A stretch of DNA of 7,275 nucleotides from an uncultured Eubacteriales bacterium (GCA_934567745.1 CAKTJM010000096.1:1-7275); one strand, 5' to 3'. Shown: positions 1 to 4,801, counted from the first letter of the stretch. Translations and numbers: made by a program. The notes: generated by a model not told the origin, from the letters alone.

Positions 1-1157
1 GCCTGGTAGATGGCGATCAGGTCCTCGTCGGAGAGGGCGATACGGTCCATCTTGAAGAGGATGCCCATCGTGGCGCGCGCGTTGGCGGCGAAGGCGGGGA
101 ACTCCTCGGGCGTGATGCCGTAGTCGGACATCTTCAGGTCGGCGACGCCGCAGGCCTCCTGGAGGGCGACGAGGGCATCGACGAAGTCCATGGCGCAGGC
201 GGCGTCGGTCTTGCCCATGGCCTTGGCCATGGTGACGAAGCGCTCCTCCAGCTCCGGGCAGTTCTGGGCGATGTGGGTGTAATAGGCGCGGCTGATCATG
301 ATGAGGCCCGCGCCGTGGGCGATCTCGGGGTGATAGGCGGAGAGCGGATGCTCCATGGAGTGCTCGGAGCACAGGTTGTCCACGCTCATGACCAGGCCGG
401 AGAGGCTGCTGCCGAAGGCGACCTGCTCGCGGGCGTGCATGTCCTTGCCGTCGGCGCAGGCGGCGGCGAGGTTGCGGCCGACGCACTCGATGGCGCGCAG
501 CGCGAAGGTGTCGCCCATGAGGTTCTCGGTCTTGTTGATGTAGGACTCGGTGGAGTGGAAGAGGGCGTCGAAGCCCTGATAGGCGGTGAACTTGGGCGGG
601 ACGGAGGCCATCAGCTCCGGATCGACGATGGACAGGACGGGGAAGGTGTTCTTGTTGCCGCCGCTCATCTTCTCGTTGGTCTCCTCGTTGGTGACGATGG
701 TCCAGGCGTCCAGCTCGGTGCCGGTGCCCGCGGTGGTGGGGATGGCGACGATGGGCAGGGGCTTCTCCTTCATCTTCTGGCCGCCGCCGGTGCCGCCGTA
801 GAGATAGTCCCAATAGTTCCCCTCGTTGGGGATCATCATGGCGATGGCCTTGGCCGCGTCGATGCTGGAGCCGCCGCCCAGACCGAGCACGAAGTCACAG
901 CCGTGCGCGCGCCCGAAGGCCGCGCCCTCCATGACGACGGGGAGGGTGGGGTTGGCGGAGACCTTGTCGAAGACCTCGTAGGCGACGCCCGCCTGGGCCA
1001 GCTCGTCCTGGACGGTGTCGAGATAGCCGTTGGCGCGGGTGGACTTGCCGTTGGTGATGACGATCATGGCCTTCTTGCCGGGCAGACGCTGCTTGTGGAG
1101 CTTCTTGACGGCACCGGGGCCGAAGAGGAAGTTGGTGGGGACGTTGAATGTGAACAC
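1..1157 (-). CDS. Iron-containing alcohol dehydrogenase, 3' end cut by window edge
   Basis: Cytoplasmic NAD(P)H-dependent, metal-dependent dehydrogenase of the Fe-ADH (type III) family, interconverting an alcohol and an aldehyde or ketone; the substrate is not determinable, with butanol/ethanol or 4-hydroxybutyrate-type possible. I read 385 codons from a GTG start at 1157, preceded by AAAGGAGA nine bases upstream; no ATG gives a full-length protein, so ATG-only gene calling misses it. Seen: N-terminus MFTFNVPTNFLFGPGAV; nucleotide-binding loop GLGGGSSID at residues 92-100; PTTAGTGTE at 140-148; metal-site pattern GFDALFH with Asp197 and His201; and SEHSMEHPLSAYH through AHG, giving His266 and His281 as further metal ligands and His270 as the catalytic histidine by family analogy. 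Family length is about 385-390, so only a few C-terminal residues are missing. It lies downstream of tRNA-Arg and its terminator and has its own candidate promoter. Confidence 0.93.
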   Translation of the reverse strand, partial: MFTFNVPTNFLFGPGAVKKLHKQRLPGKKAMIVITNGKSTRANGYLDTVQDELAQAGVAYEVFDKVSANPTLPVVMEGAAFGRAHGCDFVLGLGGGSSIDAAKAIAMMIPNEGNYWDYLYGGTGGGQKMKEKPLPIVAIPTTAGTGTELDAWTIVTNEETNEKMSGGNKNTFPVLSIVDPELMASVPPKFTAYQGFDALFHSTESYINKTENLMGDTFALRAIECVGRNLAAACADGKDMHAREQVAFGSSLSGLVMSVDNLCSEHSMEHPLSAYHPEIAHGAGLIMISRAYYTHIAQNCPELEERFVTMAKAMGKTDAACAMDFVDALVALQEACGVADLKMSDYGITPEEFPAFAANARATMGILFKMDRIALSDEDLIAIYQ

Positions 1158-1198
1158 GGTCGGGTTCTCCTTTCATCAGTGGGATCCGTTCTCCTGAT

Positions 1199-1227
1199 AC
1201 TCTAACATGGGATCGTGCGGGACGCAA
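1199..1227 (-). promoter_or_regulatory. Candidate promoter of the alcohol dehydrogenase gene
   Basis: On the minus strand TTGCGT (1227-1222) and TAGAGT (1204-1199) are separated by exactly 17 bases, about 40 bases upstream of the GTG start. The match to consensus is moderate (3/6 and 4/6). The position, between the tRNA terminator and the gene, fits independent transcription. The resulting 5' UTR contains an ATCAG/CTGAT inverted repeat (1175-1179 and 1194-1198). Confidence 0.4.
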
Positions 1228-1250
1228 GAGGGATCTGCGGCGGATGGACG

Positions 1251-1285
1251 AGAAACAGCCGAGACCCCACAGGGATCTCGGCTGT
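1251..1285 (-). terminator. Intrinsic terminator downstream of tRNA-Arg
   Basis: On the minus strand ACAGCCGAGA (1285-1276) pairs perfectly with TCTCGGCTGT (1264-1255). The stem continues inwards through TCCC/GGGG (one wobble) around a TGT loop, and TTTCTC follows. It starts about 10 bases after the tRNA CCA end, so it should end the tRNA transcript and separate it from the dehydrogenase gene. The U-tract is short and interrupted. Confidence 0.8.
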
Positions 1286-1295
1286 CATCGATGAC

Positions 1296-1371
1296 TGGCA
1301 CGCCAGAAGGGACTCGAACCCCCAACCCTCAGAACCGGAATCTGATGCGCTATCCATTACGCTACTGGCGC
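1296..1371 (-). tRNA. tRNA-Arg, anticodon CCG, CCA encoded
   Basis: A complete cloverleaf can be built by eye. The acceptor GCGCCAG pairs with CTGGCGT (G1-U72 wobble). The D stem is GCGT/GCGC with loop AATGGATA. The anticodon stem TCAGA/TCTGA holds loop TTCCGGT, giving anticodon CCG (reads CGG, Arg). The variable loop is GGGTT, and the T arm is GGGGG-TTCGAGT-CCCTT. It ends with G73 and a genome-encoded CCA. The base before position 1 is C and could pair with G73. A promoter lies just upstream and a terminator just downstream, so it appears to be a single-gene unit. Confidence 0.96.
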
Positions 1372-1390
1372 GTGTCTCCATCGCTCAGCT

Positions 1391-1419
1391 ATTATAGCAG
1401 GTGTGCGGAGAAAAGTAAA
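1391..1419 (-). promoter_or_regulatory. Promoter of tRNA-Arg
   Basis: On the minus strand a perfect TATAAT (1396-1391) lies 17 bases after TTTACT (1419-1414), which matches the -35 consensus at 4/6. The expected start is near 1384, about 13 bases before the mature tRNA 5' end, as expected for a tRNA gene with a short leader. Confidence 0.8.
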
Positions 1420-1494
1420 GGGGGAACTTCGGGATTTTTCCCTGCCCCGCCGGACACGGTCCGTCGAACCGCCCCGCAGGGCTTTTCCGACCGA

Positions 1495-1524
1495 TAAAGA
1501 CCGGCCTGGGCAAAGCCCAGGCCG
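1495..1524 (-). terminator. Intrinsic terminator of the CoA-transferase gene
   Basis: On the minus strand a perfect 10-bp stem CGGCCTGGGC/GCCCAGGCCG closes a three-base loop and is followed by GTCTTTAT. It begins 27 bases after the CoA-transferase stop codon and lies upstream of the tRNA promoter. The U-tract is weak but the stem is strong. Confidence 0.75.
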
Positions 1525-1551
1525 ATCGAAAGGTACACAGGAGGTACGAGA

Positions 1552-2961
1552 TCAATAATACATCCACTTGTTGGCTTCCTGACGCAGCTCGGCGCGGAAG
1601 TCGGGGTGGGCGACGGCGATCAGGTTCTCGACGCGCTGCTTGACGGTGCGGGCGCGCAGCTTCGCGACGCCGTACTCGGTGACGACCATGTCGGTCAGGT
1701 TACGAGAGACGGAGACGATGGAGCCGGGATCGAGGATCGGAGCGATGCGGGACACGGTGCCCTTCTTCGCCGTGGAGATCTGGCACAGCATGGCGCGGCC
1801 GCCCTTGGAGTGATAAGCGCCGTAGGCGTAGTCGGTGGCGCCGCCGGTGCCGGACCACTGGATGTGACCGATGGCCTCGGCCGCGACCTGACCGGTCAGG
1901 TCGATCTGGAGCGCGGCGTTGATGGAGACCATGTTGTCCTGCTGCGCGATGATCATCGGGTCGTTGGTGTAACGGCCGCGGCGCATCATGACACGGGGAT
2001 GGTTGTTCAGATACTCGTAGGTGAAGTTGTCGGCGATGATGAACGCACCGACGGACCAGCCCTTGTCGAGGTTCTTGTAGCGGTTGGTGACGACGCCGCG
2101 CTGGATCATGCGGGCCATGGAGGCGCCGATCTGCTCGGTGTGGATGCCCAGGTCGTGGCGGTCCATCAGGTTGAAGCCGATGGCGTTCGGGATGCCGCCG
2201 AAGCCGAGCTGGATGCAGTCGCCGTCGTGGACCATCTCGGAGGCGTAACCGGCGACGGTCTTCTCAGCCTCGCGGATGGGGGGATCCTGCAGCTCGTACA
2301 GGCTCAGGTCGGACTCGATGATGACGTCGGCCATGGCCACGGGGACGGCGCAGTCGCCGGACAGGTGCGGGATGTGGGGGTTGACCTCGTAGATGATCTT
2401 GTCGGCGGAGTAGAAGGACTCCATCTCCCACTGCAGGTCGCAGGAGATGCAGCAGTAGCCGTGCTCATCCATGGGGGAGACGCCCACGACGACGACGTTG
2501 GGGCGCTTGCAGCGGTGCAGCTCCTGGCCGTAGTTGTGCAGGTTCACCGGGAAGTAGGTGCACATGCCCGAGGGATGCAGCTTGCGGAAGTTGCCGTCAT
2601 AGAAGAAGGTCTGATGATGGAACTTGTCCTTCAGGGAAGGATCGCTGTGGACGGGATACTCCGGGCCCCAGCGGTCGACGCAGGACCACAGCTCGACGGG
2701 ATGCTCAGGATCGATGCGGTCGGCGATGCGGTGCAGGTTGCGCAGGAAGAGGCGGGGCTCGCTGCCGTGGATGGACCAGACGATGCAGTCGCCGCTCTCG
2801 ATGATGCCGATGGCGTCTTCGACGGTGCCGAGCTTGCTCTTGTAGATCTCCTCATGGGTCATGCCCTCATACTTATCGTTGAGGTACTCCTCATGCTTGG
2901 GATGCTTCTTGAGCATGACGTCGGGGATGTAACGCTCATAGTTCTCGTACTTTTCAAACAT
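1552..2961 (-). CDS. CoA-transferase, acetyl-CoA hydrolase/transferase family (4-hydroxybutyrate/butyrate-type)
   Basis: A 469-residue cytoplasmic enzyme expected to move CoA between an acyl-CoA and a carboxylate through a glutamyl-CoA thioester. Seen: GFGGIPNAIG at residues 253-262; LGIHTE at 271-276, whose Glu276 aligns with the catalytic glutamate of family members such as 4-hydroxybutyrate CoA-transferase; YTNDP at 331-335; DNMVSINAALQIDLTGQV at 342-359; and SGTGGATDYAYGA at 370-382, the CoA-site region. The start at 2961 is chosen because GAAGGAG lies eight bases upstream; a 37-residue in-frame extension to 3072 has no ribosome site and crosses the promoter. After Glu276 the sequence reads QIGAS rather than the M-x-x-D-G I recall from AbfT/But-type enzymes, so the exact substrate is open. 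It has its own promoter and terminator and lies between a TetR gene and, beyond the tRNA, an Fe-alcohol dehydrogenase. This context favours fermentative acid or alcohol formation, by inference. Confidence 0.92.
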   Translation of the reverse strand: MFEKYENYERYIPDVMLKKHPKHEEYLNDKYEGMTHEEIYKSKLGTVEDAIGIIESGDCIVWSIHGSEPRLFLRNLHRIADRIDPEHPVELWSCVDRWGPEYPVHSDPSLKDKFHHQTFFYDGNFRKLHPSGMCTYFPVNLHNYGQELHRCKRPNVVVVGVSPMDEHGYCCISCDLQWEMESFYSADKIIYEVNPHIPHLSGDCAVPVAMADVIIESDLSLYELQDPPIREAEKTVAGYASEMVHDGDCIQLGFGGIPNAIGFNLMDRHDLGIHTEQIGASMARMIQRGVVTNRYKNLDKGWSVGAFIIADNFTYEYLNNHPRVMMRRGRYTNDPMIIAQQDNMVSINAALQIDLTGQVAAEAIGHIQWSGTGGATDYAYGAYHSKGGRAMLCQISTAKKGTVSRIAPILDPGSIVSVSRNLTDMVVTEYGVAKLRARTVKQRVENLIAVAHPDFRAELRQEANKWMYY

Positions 2962-2987
2962 AGATGTTGCTCCTTCCTTGAGGCTTG

Positions 2988-3000
2988 GGATATCGTATCC
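2988..3000. promoter_or_regulatory. Possible operator GGATA-TCG-TATCC at the CoA-transferase start site
   Basis: A perfect inverted repeat with 5-bp arms and a 3-bp centre abuts the candidate -10 box (3006-3001), so it would cover the transcription start point. That is a typical repressor position. No second copy is visible at the TetR promoter, and arms this short can occur by chance. Confidence 0.35.
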
Positions 3001-3029
3001 AGTGTATCGCGTCCGCCCCGGTCTCGCAA
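3001..3029 (-). promoter_or_regulatory. Candidate promoter of the CoA-transferase gene
   Basis: On the minus strand TTGCGA (3029-3024) and TACACT (3006-3001) are separated by 17 bases, each a 4/6 match to consensus, about 40 bases upstream of the ATG. It lies after the TetR terminator, so the CoA-transferase would be transcribed separately from the regulator gene. Confidence 0.5.
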
Positions 3030-3047
3030 CGAACAAAAAACGAAAGA

Positions 3048-3063
3048 TGTCTGTTAACCGACA
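3048..3063. promoter_or_regulatory. Palindrome TGTCTGTTAACCGACA, possible regulator site
   Basis: A 16-bp palindrome with seven of eight base pairs matching, centred on GTTAAC, lies about 19 bases upstream of the candidate -35 box of the CoA-transferase. A third half-site, TGTCG at 3076-3080, lies 12 bases further on and is inverted relative to CGACA at 3059-3063. The TetR protein encoded next door is an obvious candidate binder, but there is no copy at the TetR promoter, so another regulator is equally possible. Confidence 0.4.
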
Positions 3064-3082
3064 AAAAAGCAAAAATGTCGGG

Positions 3083-3114
3083 AAAACGCCCCTCCCGAGC
3101 GGCGGGAGGGGCGT
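3083..3114 (-). terminator. Strong intrinsic terminator after the TetR gene
   Basis: On the minus strand ACGCCCCTCCCG pairs perfectly over 12 bp with CGGGAGGGGCGT around a 5-nt loop, followed by TTTTCC. It begins 31 bases after the TetR stop codon. No T-run follows on the plus strand, so the terminator is directional. Confidence 0.9.
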
Positions 3115-3144
3115 GGGATGGTCGTATGGATCGGGGCGGAGCCG

Positions 3145-3732
3145 TCAGATCGCCTCCGGCGGGCGCGCCCGGCGGCGGGGGCAGAAGGGGGTGGAGGCGA
3201 GGTCGGTGAACTGCCGCGCCATCTCGTGGGCGGGGGTCTGCGCCCCCTCGGAGAGCCACTGGGAGACGACGCCCAGCAGCGCGCCGATCAGATACTCGCT
3301 CTTGAGCGTCAGCTCGGCAGGGGAGTCGTCGGGGGCCACGGCGCGGATGCCGTCCTTGAAGGACCGGACGAACTCCGCGTGCAGGATCTGCCGCGCGACG
3401 GCGTTGCGCGGTTCGAGCAGGAGCAGGGCGTACTCCTTCTGGTTGTTCCGGAAGAACTTGAAGACCCGGTAGATGAACCGCTCGAAGATCTGCGGGTCGA
3501 ACCGGCCGGGGCAGATGAGGATGAGGTCGTCCATGAGCGTCTGGATGCCGAAGGTGAGCAGGTGGCTCTTGTCCTCGAAATGCGCGTAGAAGGTCGAGCG
3601 ATGGATGCCCGCGGCCTCGCAGAGGTCCTTCACCTTCACCTCGTCGAAGGTCTTCTCGTTGAGCTGCTGTGTGAGGGCGCCCAAGAGGAGGTCGTGGGTG
3701 CGCTGGATGCGCGCGTCTAAGTTCTCGGTCAT
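3145..3732 (-). CDS. TetR/AcrR-family transcriptional regulator
   Basis: A 195-residue DNA-binding protein, probably a repressor released by a small molecule. The N-terminal helix-turn-helix is clear: VKVKDLCEAAGIHRSTFYAH at residues 32-51, followed by FEDKSHLL, the standard TetR recognition-helix region. The C-terminal half, including YLIGALLGVVSQWLSEGAQ and TPAHEMARQF, resembles the Firmicutes-type TetR C-terminal domain found in DhaS-like regulators, which defines the ligand and dimer region; that assignment is from memory of the motif. The length is typical. The start at 3732 is preceded by AAGGGGGTG eight bases upstream. It is monocistronic, with a near-consensus promoter upstream and a strong terminator downstream. 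Its neighbour is the CoA-transferase in the same orientation, the likeliest nearby target, although this is inferred from proximity. The last ten residues are Arg/Pro-rich and probably not part of the fold. Confidence 0.93.
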   Translation of the reverse strand: MTENLDARIQRTHDLLLGALTQQLNEKTFDEVKVKDLCEAAGIHRSTFYAHFEDKSHLLTFGIQTLMDDLILICPGRFDPQIFERFIYRVFKFFRNNQKEYALLLLEPRNAVARQILHAEFVRSFKDGIRAVAPDDSPAELTLKSEYLIGALLGVVSQWLSEGAQTPAHEMARQFTDLASTPFCPRRRARPPEAI

Positions 3733-3752
3733 GGCGGACTCACCCCCTTACC

Positions 3753-3763
3753 TTATAATATAA
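3753..3763. promoter_or_regulatory. AT-rich palindrome in the TetR 5' UTR, possible autoregulatory site
   Basis: TTATA-A-TATAA is a perfect inverted repeat with 5-bp arms inside an AT-only run (3753-3770), between the -10 box and the ribosome site of the TetR gene. The run is striking in this GC-rich region. TetR proteins often repress their own gene from such positions, but AT-only sequence makes palindromes easily. Confidence 0.3.
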
Positions 3764-3772
3764 TATATATCT

Positions 3773-3801
3773 ATCATAGTCGTTCCGCGGGCGATCGTCA
3801 A
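3773..3801 (-). promoter_or_regulatory. Promoter of the TetR regulator gene
   Basis: On the minus strand TTGACG (3801-3796) and TATGAT (3778-3773) are separated by exactly 17 bases, each a 5/6 match to consensus, about 41 bases upstream of the ATG. It diverges from the S10 operon promoter, with about 84 bases between the two -35 boxes; I see nothing else in that stretch except AT-rich sequence at 3853-3882. Confidence 0.8.
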
Positions 3802-3885
3802 GGGACGCTGACCATCCTGTGCAGGGAGGGCATCGTTTTCGTCCGAGATCCGTCTATTTTTCTCAAGATAGTTTGCAAAAAGTGG

Positions 3886-3915
3886 TTGACAAGAGGGGCC
3901 ATTCCGTAGTAAACT
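3886..3915 (+). promoter_or_regulatory. Promoter of the S10 ribosomal protein operon
   Basis: A perfect TTGACA (3886-3891) is followed after 18 bases by TAAACT (3910-3915, 4/6). AT-rich sequence lies just upstream (3853-3882), in the position of an UP element. Transcription would start near 3922 and give a leader of about 265 nt before rpsJ. It is the best plus-strand promoter I see before the operon. Confidence 0.75.
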
Positions 3916-3921
3916 ATCCTA

Positions 3922-4187
3922 GCGCGCATAAGGGCGCAGTCTGCGATGATGCGGGAGATTGCTCTGAAAAGAGGTAACTTCCGCGGAGTATGTCCGACGA
4001 TCGGGCGGCTGGGGATCCGCTGCATGGCGTATATCGCCACGCACGGGGAGCGAAGCCGGCGGTGAAATGCCGGTTTTCTTCATCAGCGCGGAGTGATACG
4101 CACGGTTAAGTGTATCGGCAGTCCCCACCGTACGGAGCGTGGCAAAGACACACAACACTTCGTATGTTTCTTAGGAGGAACGAAACC
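3922..4187 (+). promoter_or_regulatory. Structured 5' leader of the S10 operon
   Basis: No confident gene lies in this 266-nt stretch, but several hairpins can be drawn: GCAGTCT/AGATTGC (3936-3942 with 3956-3962); CCGA/TCGG (3994-3997 with 4001-4004); GCGG/CCGC (4005-4008 with 4017-4020); TGGCG/CGCCA (4025-4029 with 4035-4039); the terminator-like hairpin at 4052-4080; and GATACGC/GTGTATC (4095-4101 with 4110-4116). S10 operons of enterobacteria are controlled by uL4 acting on the leader by attenuation and translational repression. Whether this leader works the same way is inference. I cannot assign it to a named RNA family. Confidence 0.6.
4052..4080 (+). terminator. Terminator-like hairpin in the S10 leader (possible attenuator)
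   Basis: CCGGC (4056-4060) pairs with GCCGG (4069-4073) around GGTGAAAT, followed directly by TTTTCTT. GAAG before the stem can extend it by pairing with the Ts. It lies about 107 bases upstream of the rpsJ start, well inside the predicted transcript, so full termination here would silence the operon. A regulated attenuator is the natural reading; a weak, largely bypassed hairpin is the alternative. Confidence 0.5.
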
Positions 4188-4499
4188 ATGGCACAGAACG
4201 AAATGATCCGCATCAGACTCAAGGCCTATGACCATCAGGTCATCGACCAGAGCGCAGAGAAGATCGTGGAGACCGCCAAGCGCACCGGCGCCACCGTCTC
4301 CGGCCCCATCCCTCTGCCCACCAAGAAGGAGATCGTGACCATCCTGCGCGCCGTCCATAAGTATAAGGACAGCCGTGAGCAGTTCGAGCGCCGCACCCAC
4401 AAGCGTCTGATCGACATCAACAGCCCCTCTCCCAAGACCGTGGAGGCGCTGATGAGCTTGGACCTGCCCGCTGGTGTCGAGATCGAGATCAAGCTTTGA
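4188..4499 (+). CDS. rpsJ: 30S ribosomal protein uS10 (S10/NusE)
   Basis: A 103-residue protein of the small-subunit head; uS10 also acts as NusE, partnering NusB in antitermination of rRNA transcription. Seen: [20 protein letters not shown] at residues 6-25; [20 protein letters not shown] at 39-58; [15 protein letters not shown] at 63-77; and a C-terminus ending [13 protein letters not shown], all hallmarks of the family at its normal length. The start at 4188 is set by AGGAGG at 4173-4178, nine bases upstream; an in-frame extension to 4110 runs through the leader with no ribosome site. First gene of the operon. It is followed by an unusually long 302-nt gap before rplC, with no terminator visible in between. 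Confidence 0.98.
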   Translation: MAQNEMIRIRLKAYDHQVIDQSAEKIVETAKRTGATVSGPIPLPTKKEIVTILRAVHKYKDSREQFERRTHKRLIDINSPSPKTVEALMSLDLPAGVEIEIKL

Positions 4500-4520
4500 G
4501 CGTCTGAGCCGTCGTGAGCA

Positions 4521-4609
4521 GCGGGCCAAGACCGGAGCGCAGGCGGGAGCCCAAGGAGGTCCCAAAGGGACCGGATGGGTCACGCCGGAGTCGCAGGGCT
4601 TGGAGCCGC
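4521..4609 (+). other. Long nested stem-loop in the rpsJ-rplC gap
   Basis: The outer stem GCGG/CCGC (4521-4524 with 4606-4609) and CCAAG/CTTGG (4526-4530 with 4599-4603) is interrupted only by a 1x2 internal loop. Inside lies GGCG/CGCC (4542-4545 with 4583-4586), then GA/TC and CCC/GGG after a mismatch and a bulge, then GGTCCC/GGGACC (4558-4563 with 4567-4572) around AAA. The apical stem hides a perfect AAGGAGGT (4553-4560). Drawn by eye; no energy calculation was made. Confidence 0.55.
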
Positions 4610-4692
4610 GTCGCGAACAGGCGAGGCGTGTCATGTGATCATCCGCCCCAGGCAAACGAACTGAGTCCCTACCCCCGCACCTGACACCGTGT

Positions 4693-4728
4693 ACCCGCTG
4701 CCTGTCGCTTCATCGGAGACAGGCGGGT
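4693..4728 (+). other. Hairpin upstream of rplC with a competing upstream partner
   Basis: GCCTGTC (4700-4706) pairs perfectly with GACAGGC (4718-4724) around an 11-nt loop. ACCC (4693-4696) pairs with GGGT (4725-4728) after a GCT bulge. No T-run follows, so it is not an intrinsic terminator. The same GCCTGT can instead pair with ACAGGC at 4617-4622, extended by GCG/CGC (4613-4615 with 4706-4708). Confidence 0.5.
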
Positions 4729-4801
4729 CATGTTGACGGACCAATGGCAGCCCAATGACCACGTCCGCCAACCAATAACCTTTCATAAGGAGGAAACCAA
4801 T

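Larger units (their letters stand above)
4500..4801 (+). promoter_or_regulatory. 302-nt non-coding, structured gap between rpsJ and rplC
   Basis: rpsJ and rplC are normally separated by a few tens of bases. Here no convincing protein gene or good promoter fills the space, and no T-run marks a terminator. The 5' half can fold into a long nested hairpin (4521-4609). The 3' half contains a hairpin (4693-4728) that competes with a long-range pairing to 4613-4622. The rplC ribosome site (AAGGAGG, 4787-4793) is partly covered by a small CCTT/AAGG hairpin (4779-4790). CCAAT occurs four times in the last 61 bases (4741, 4752, 4772, 4797). Its role is unknown: an RNA control element for the operon, or an RNA processing site, would fit. 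Confidence 0.6.

Noticed and set aside
273..1205. Long plus-strand open frame (310 codons) opposite the alcohol dehydrogenase
   Set aside because: Ala/Gly/Val/Asp-rich translation typical of the antisense of a GC-rich gene; no ribosome site, and the minus-strand frame has clear family motifs.
1451..1463. CGGAC-ACG-GTCCG hairpin between the tRNA promoter and the CoA-transferase terminator
   Set aside because: Only 5 bp with no T-run or associated promoter; hairpins this small are expected by chance in GC-rich DNA.
1606..3057. 483-codon plus-strand open frame opposite the CoA-transferase
   Set aside because: Low-complexity Val/Asp/Gly/Ala composition produced by codon bias on the other strand; the CoA-transferase is unmistakable on the minus strand.
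3048..3063. Rex (NADH-sensing) operator upstream of the CoA-transferase
   Set aside because: Rex sites have TTGTTAA/TTGTGAA half-sites facing each other across a short spacer; here the palindrome has a continuous GTTAAC centre and TGTC/GACA ends.
3118..3720. 200-codon plus-strand open frame opposite the TetR gene
   Set aside because: Shadow frame; Glu/Leu/Val-rich with no recognisable motif, whereas the minus strand encodes a clear helix-turn-helix protein.
4083..4655. 190-codon minus-strand open frame spanning rpsJ and the following gap
   Set aside because: Antisense of rpsJ for most of its length; the part in the gap has no family features and no ribosome site.
4733..4761. TTGACG at 4733-4738 as a -35 box for a separate rplC promoter
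   Set aside because: At 17-18 bases spacing there is only TGACCA/GACCAC, which is not a credible -10 box.
4500..4801. Insertion sequence, MITE or group II intron remnant in the rpsJ-rplC gap
   Set aside because: No terminal inverted repeats, target-site duplication, transposase or reverse transcriptase remnant, or intron domain V hairpin could be found.
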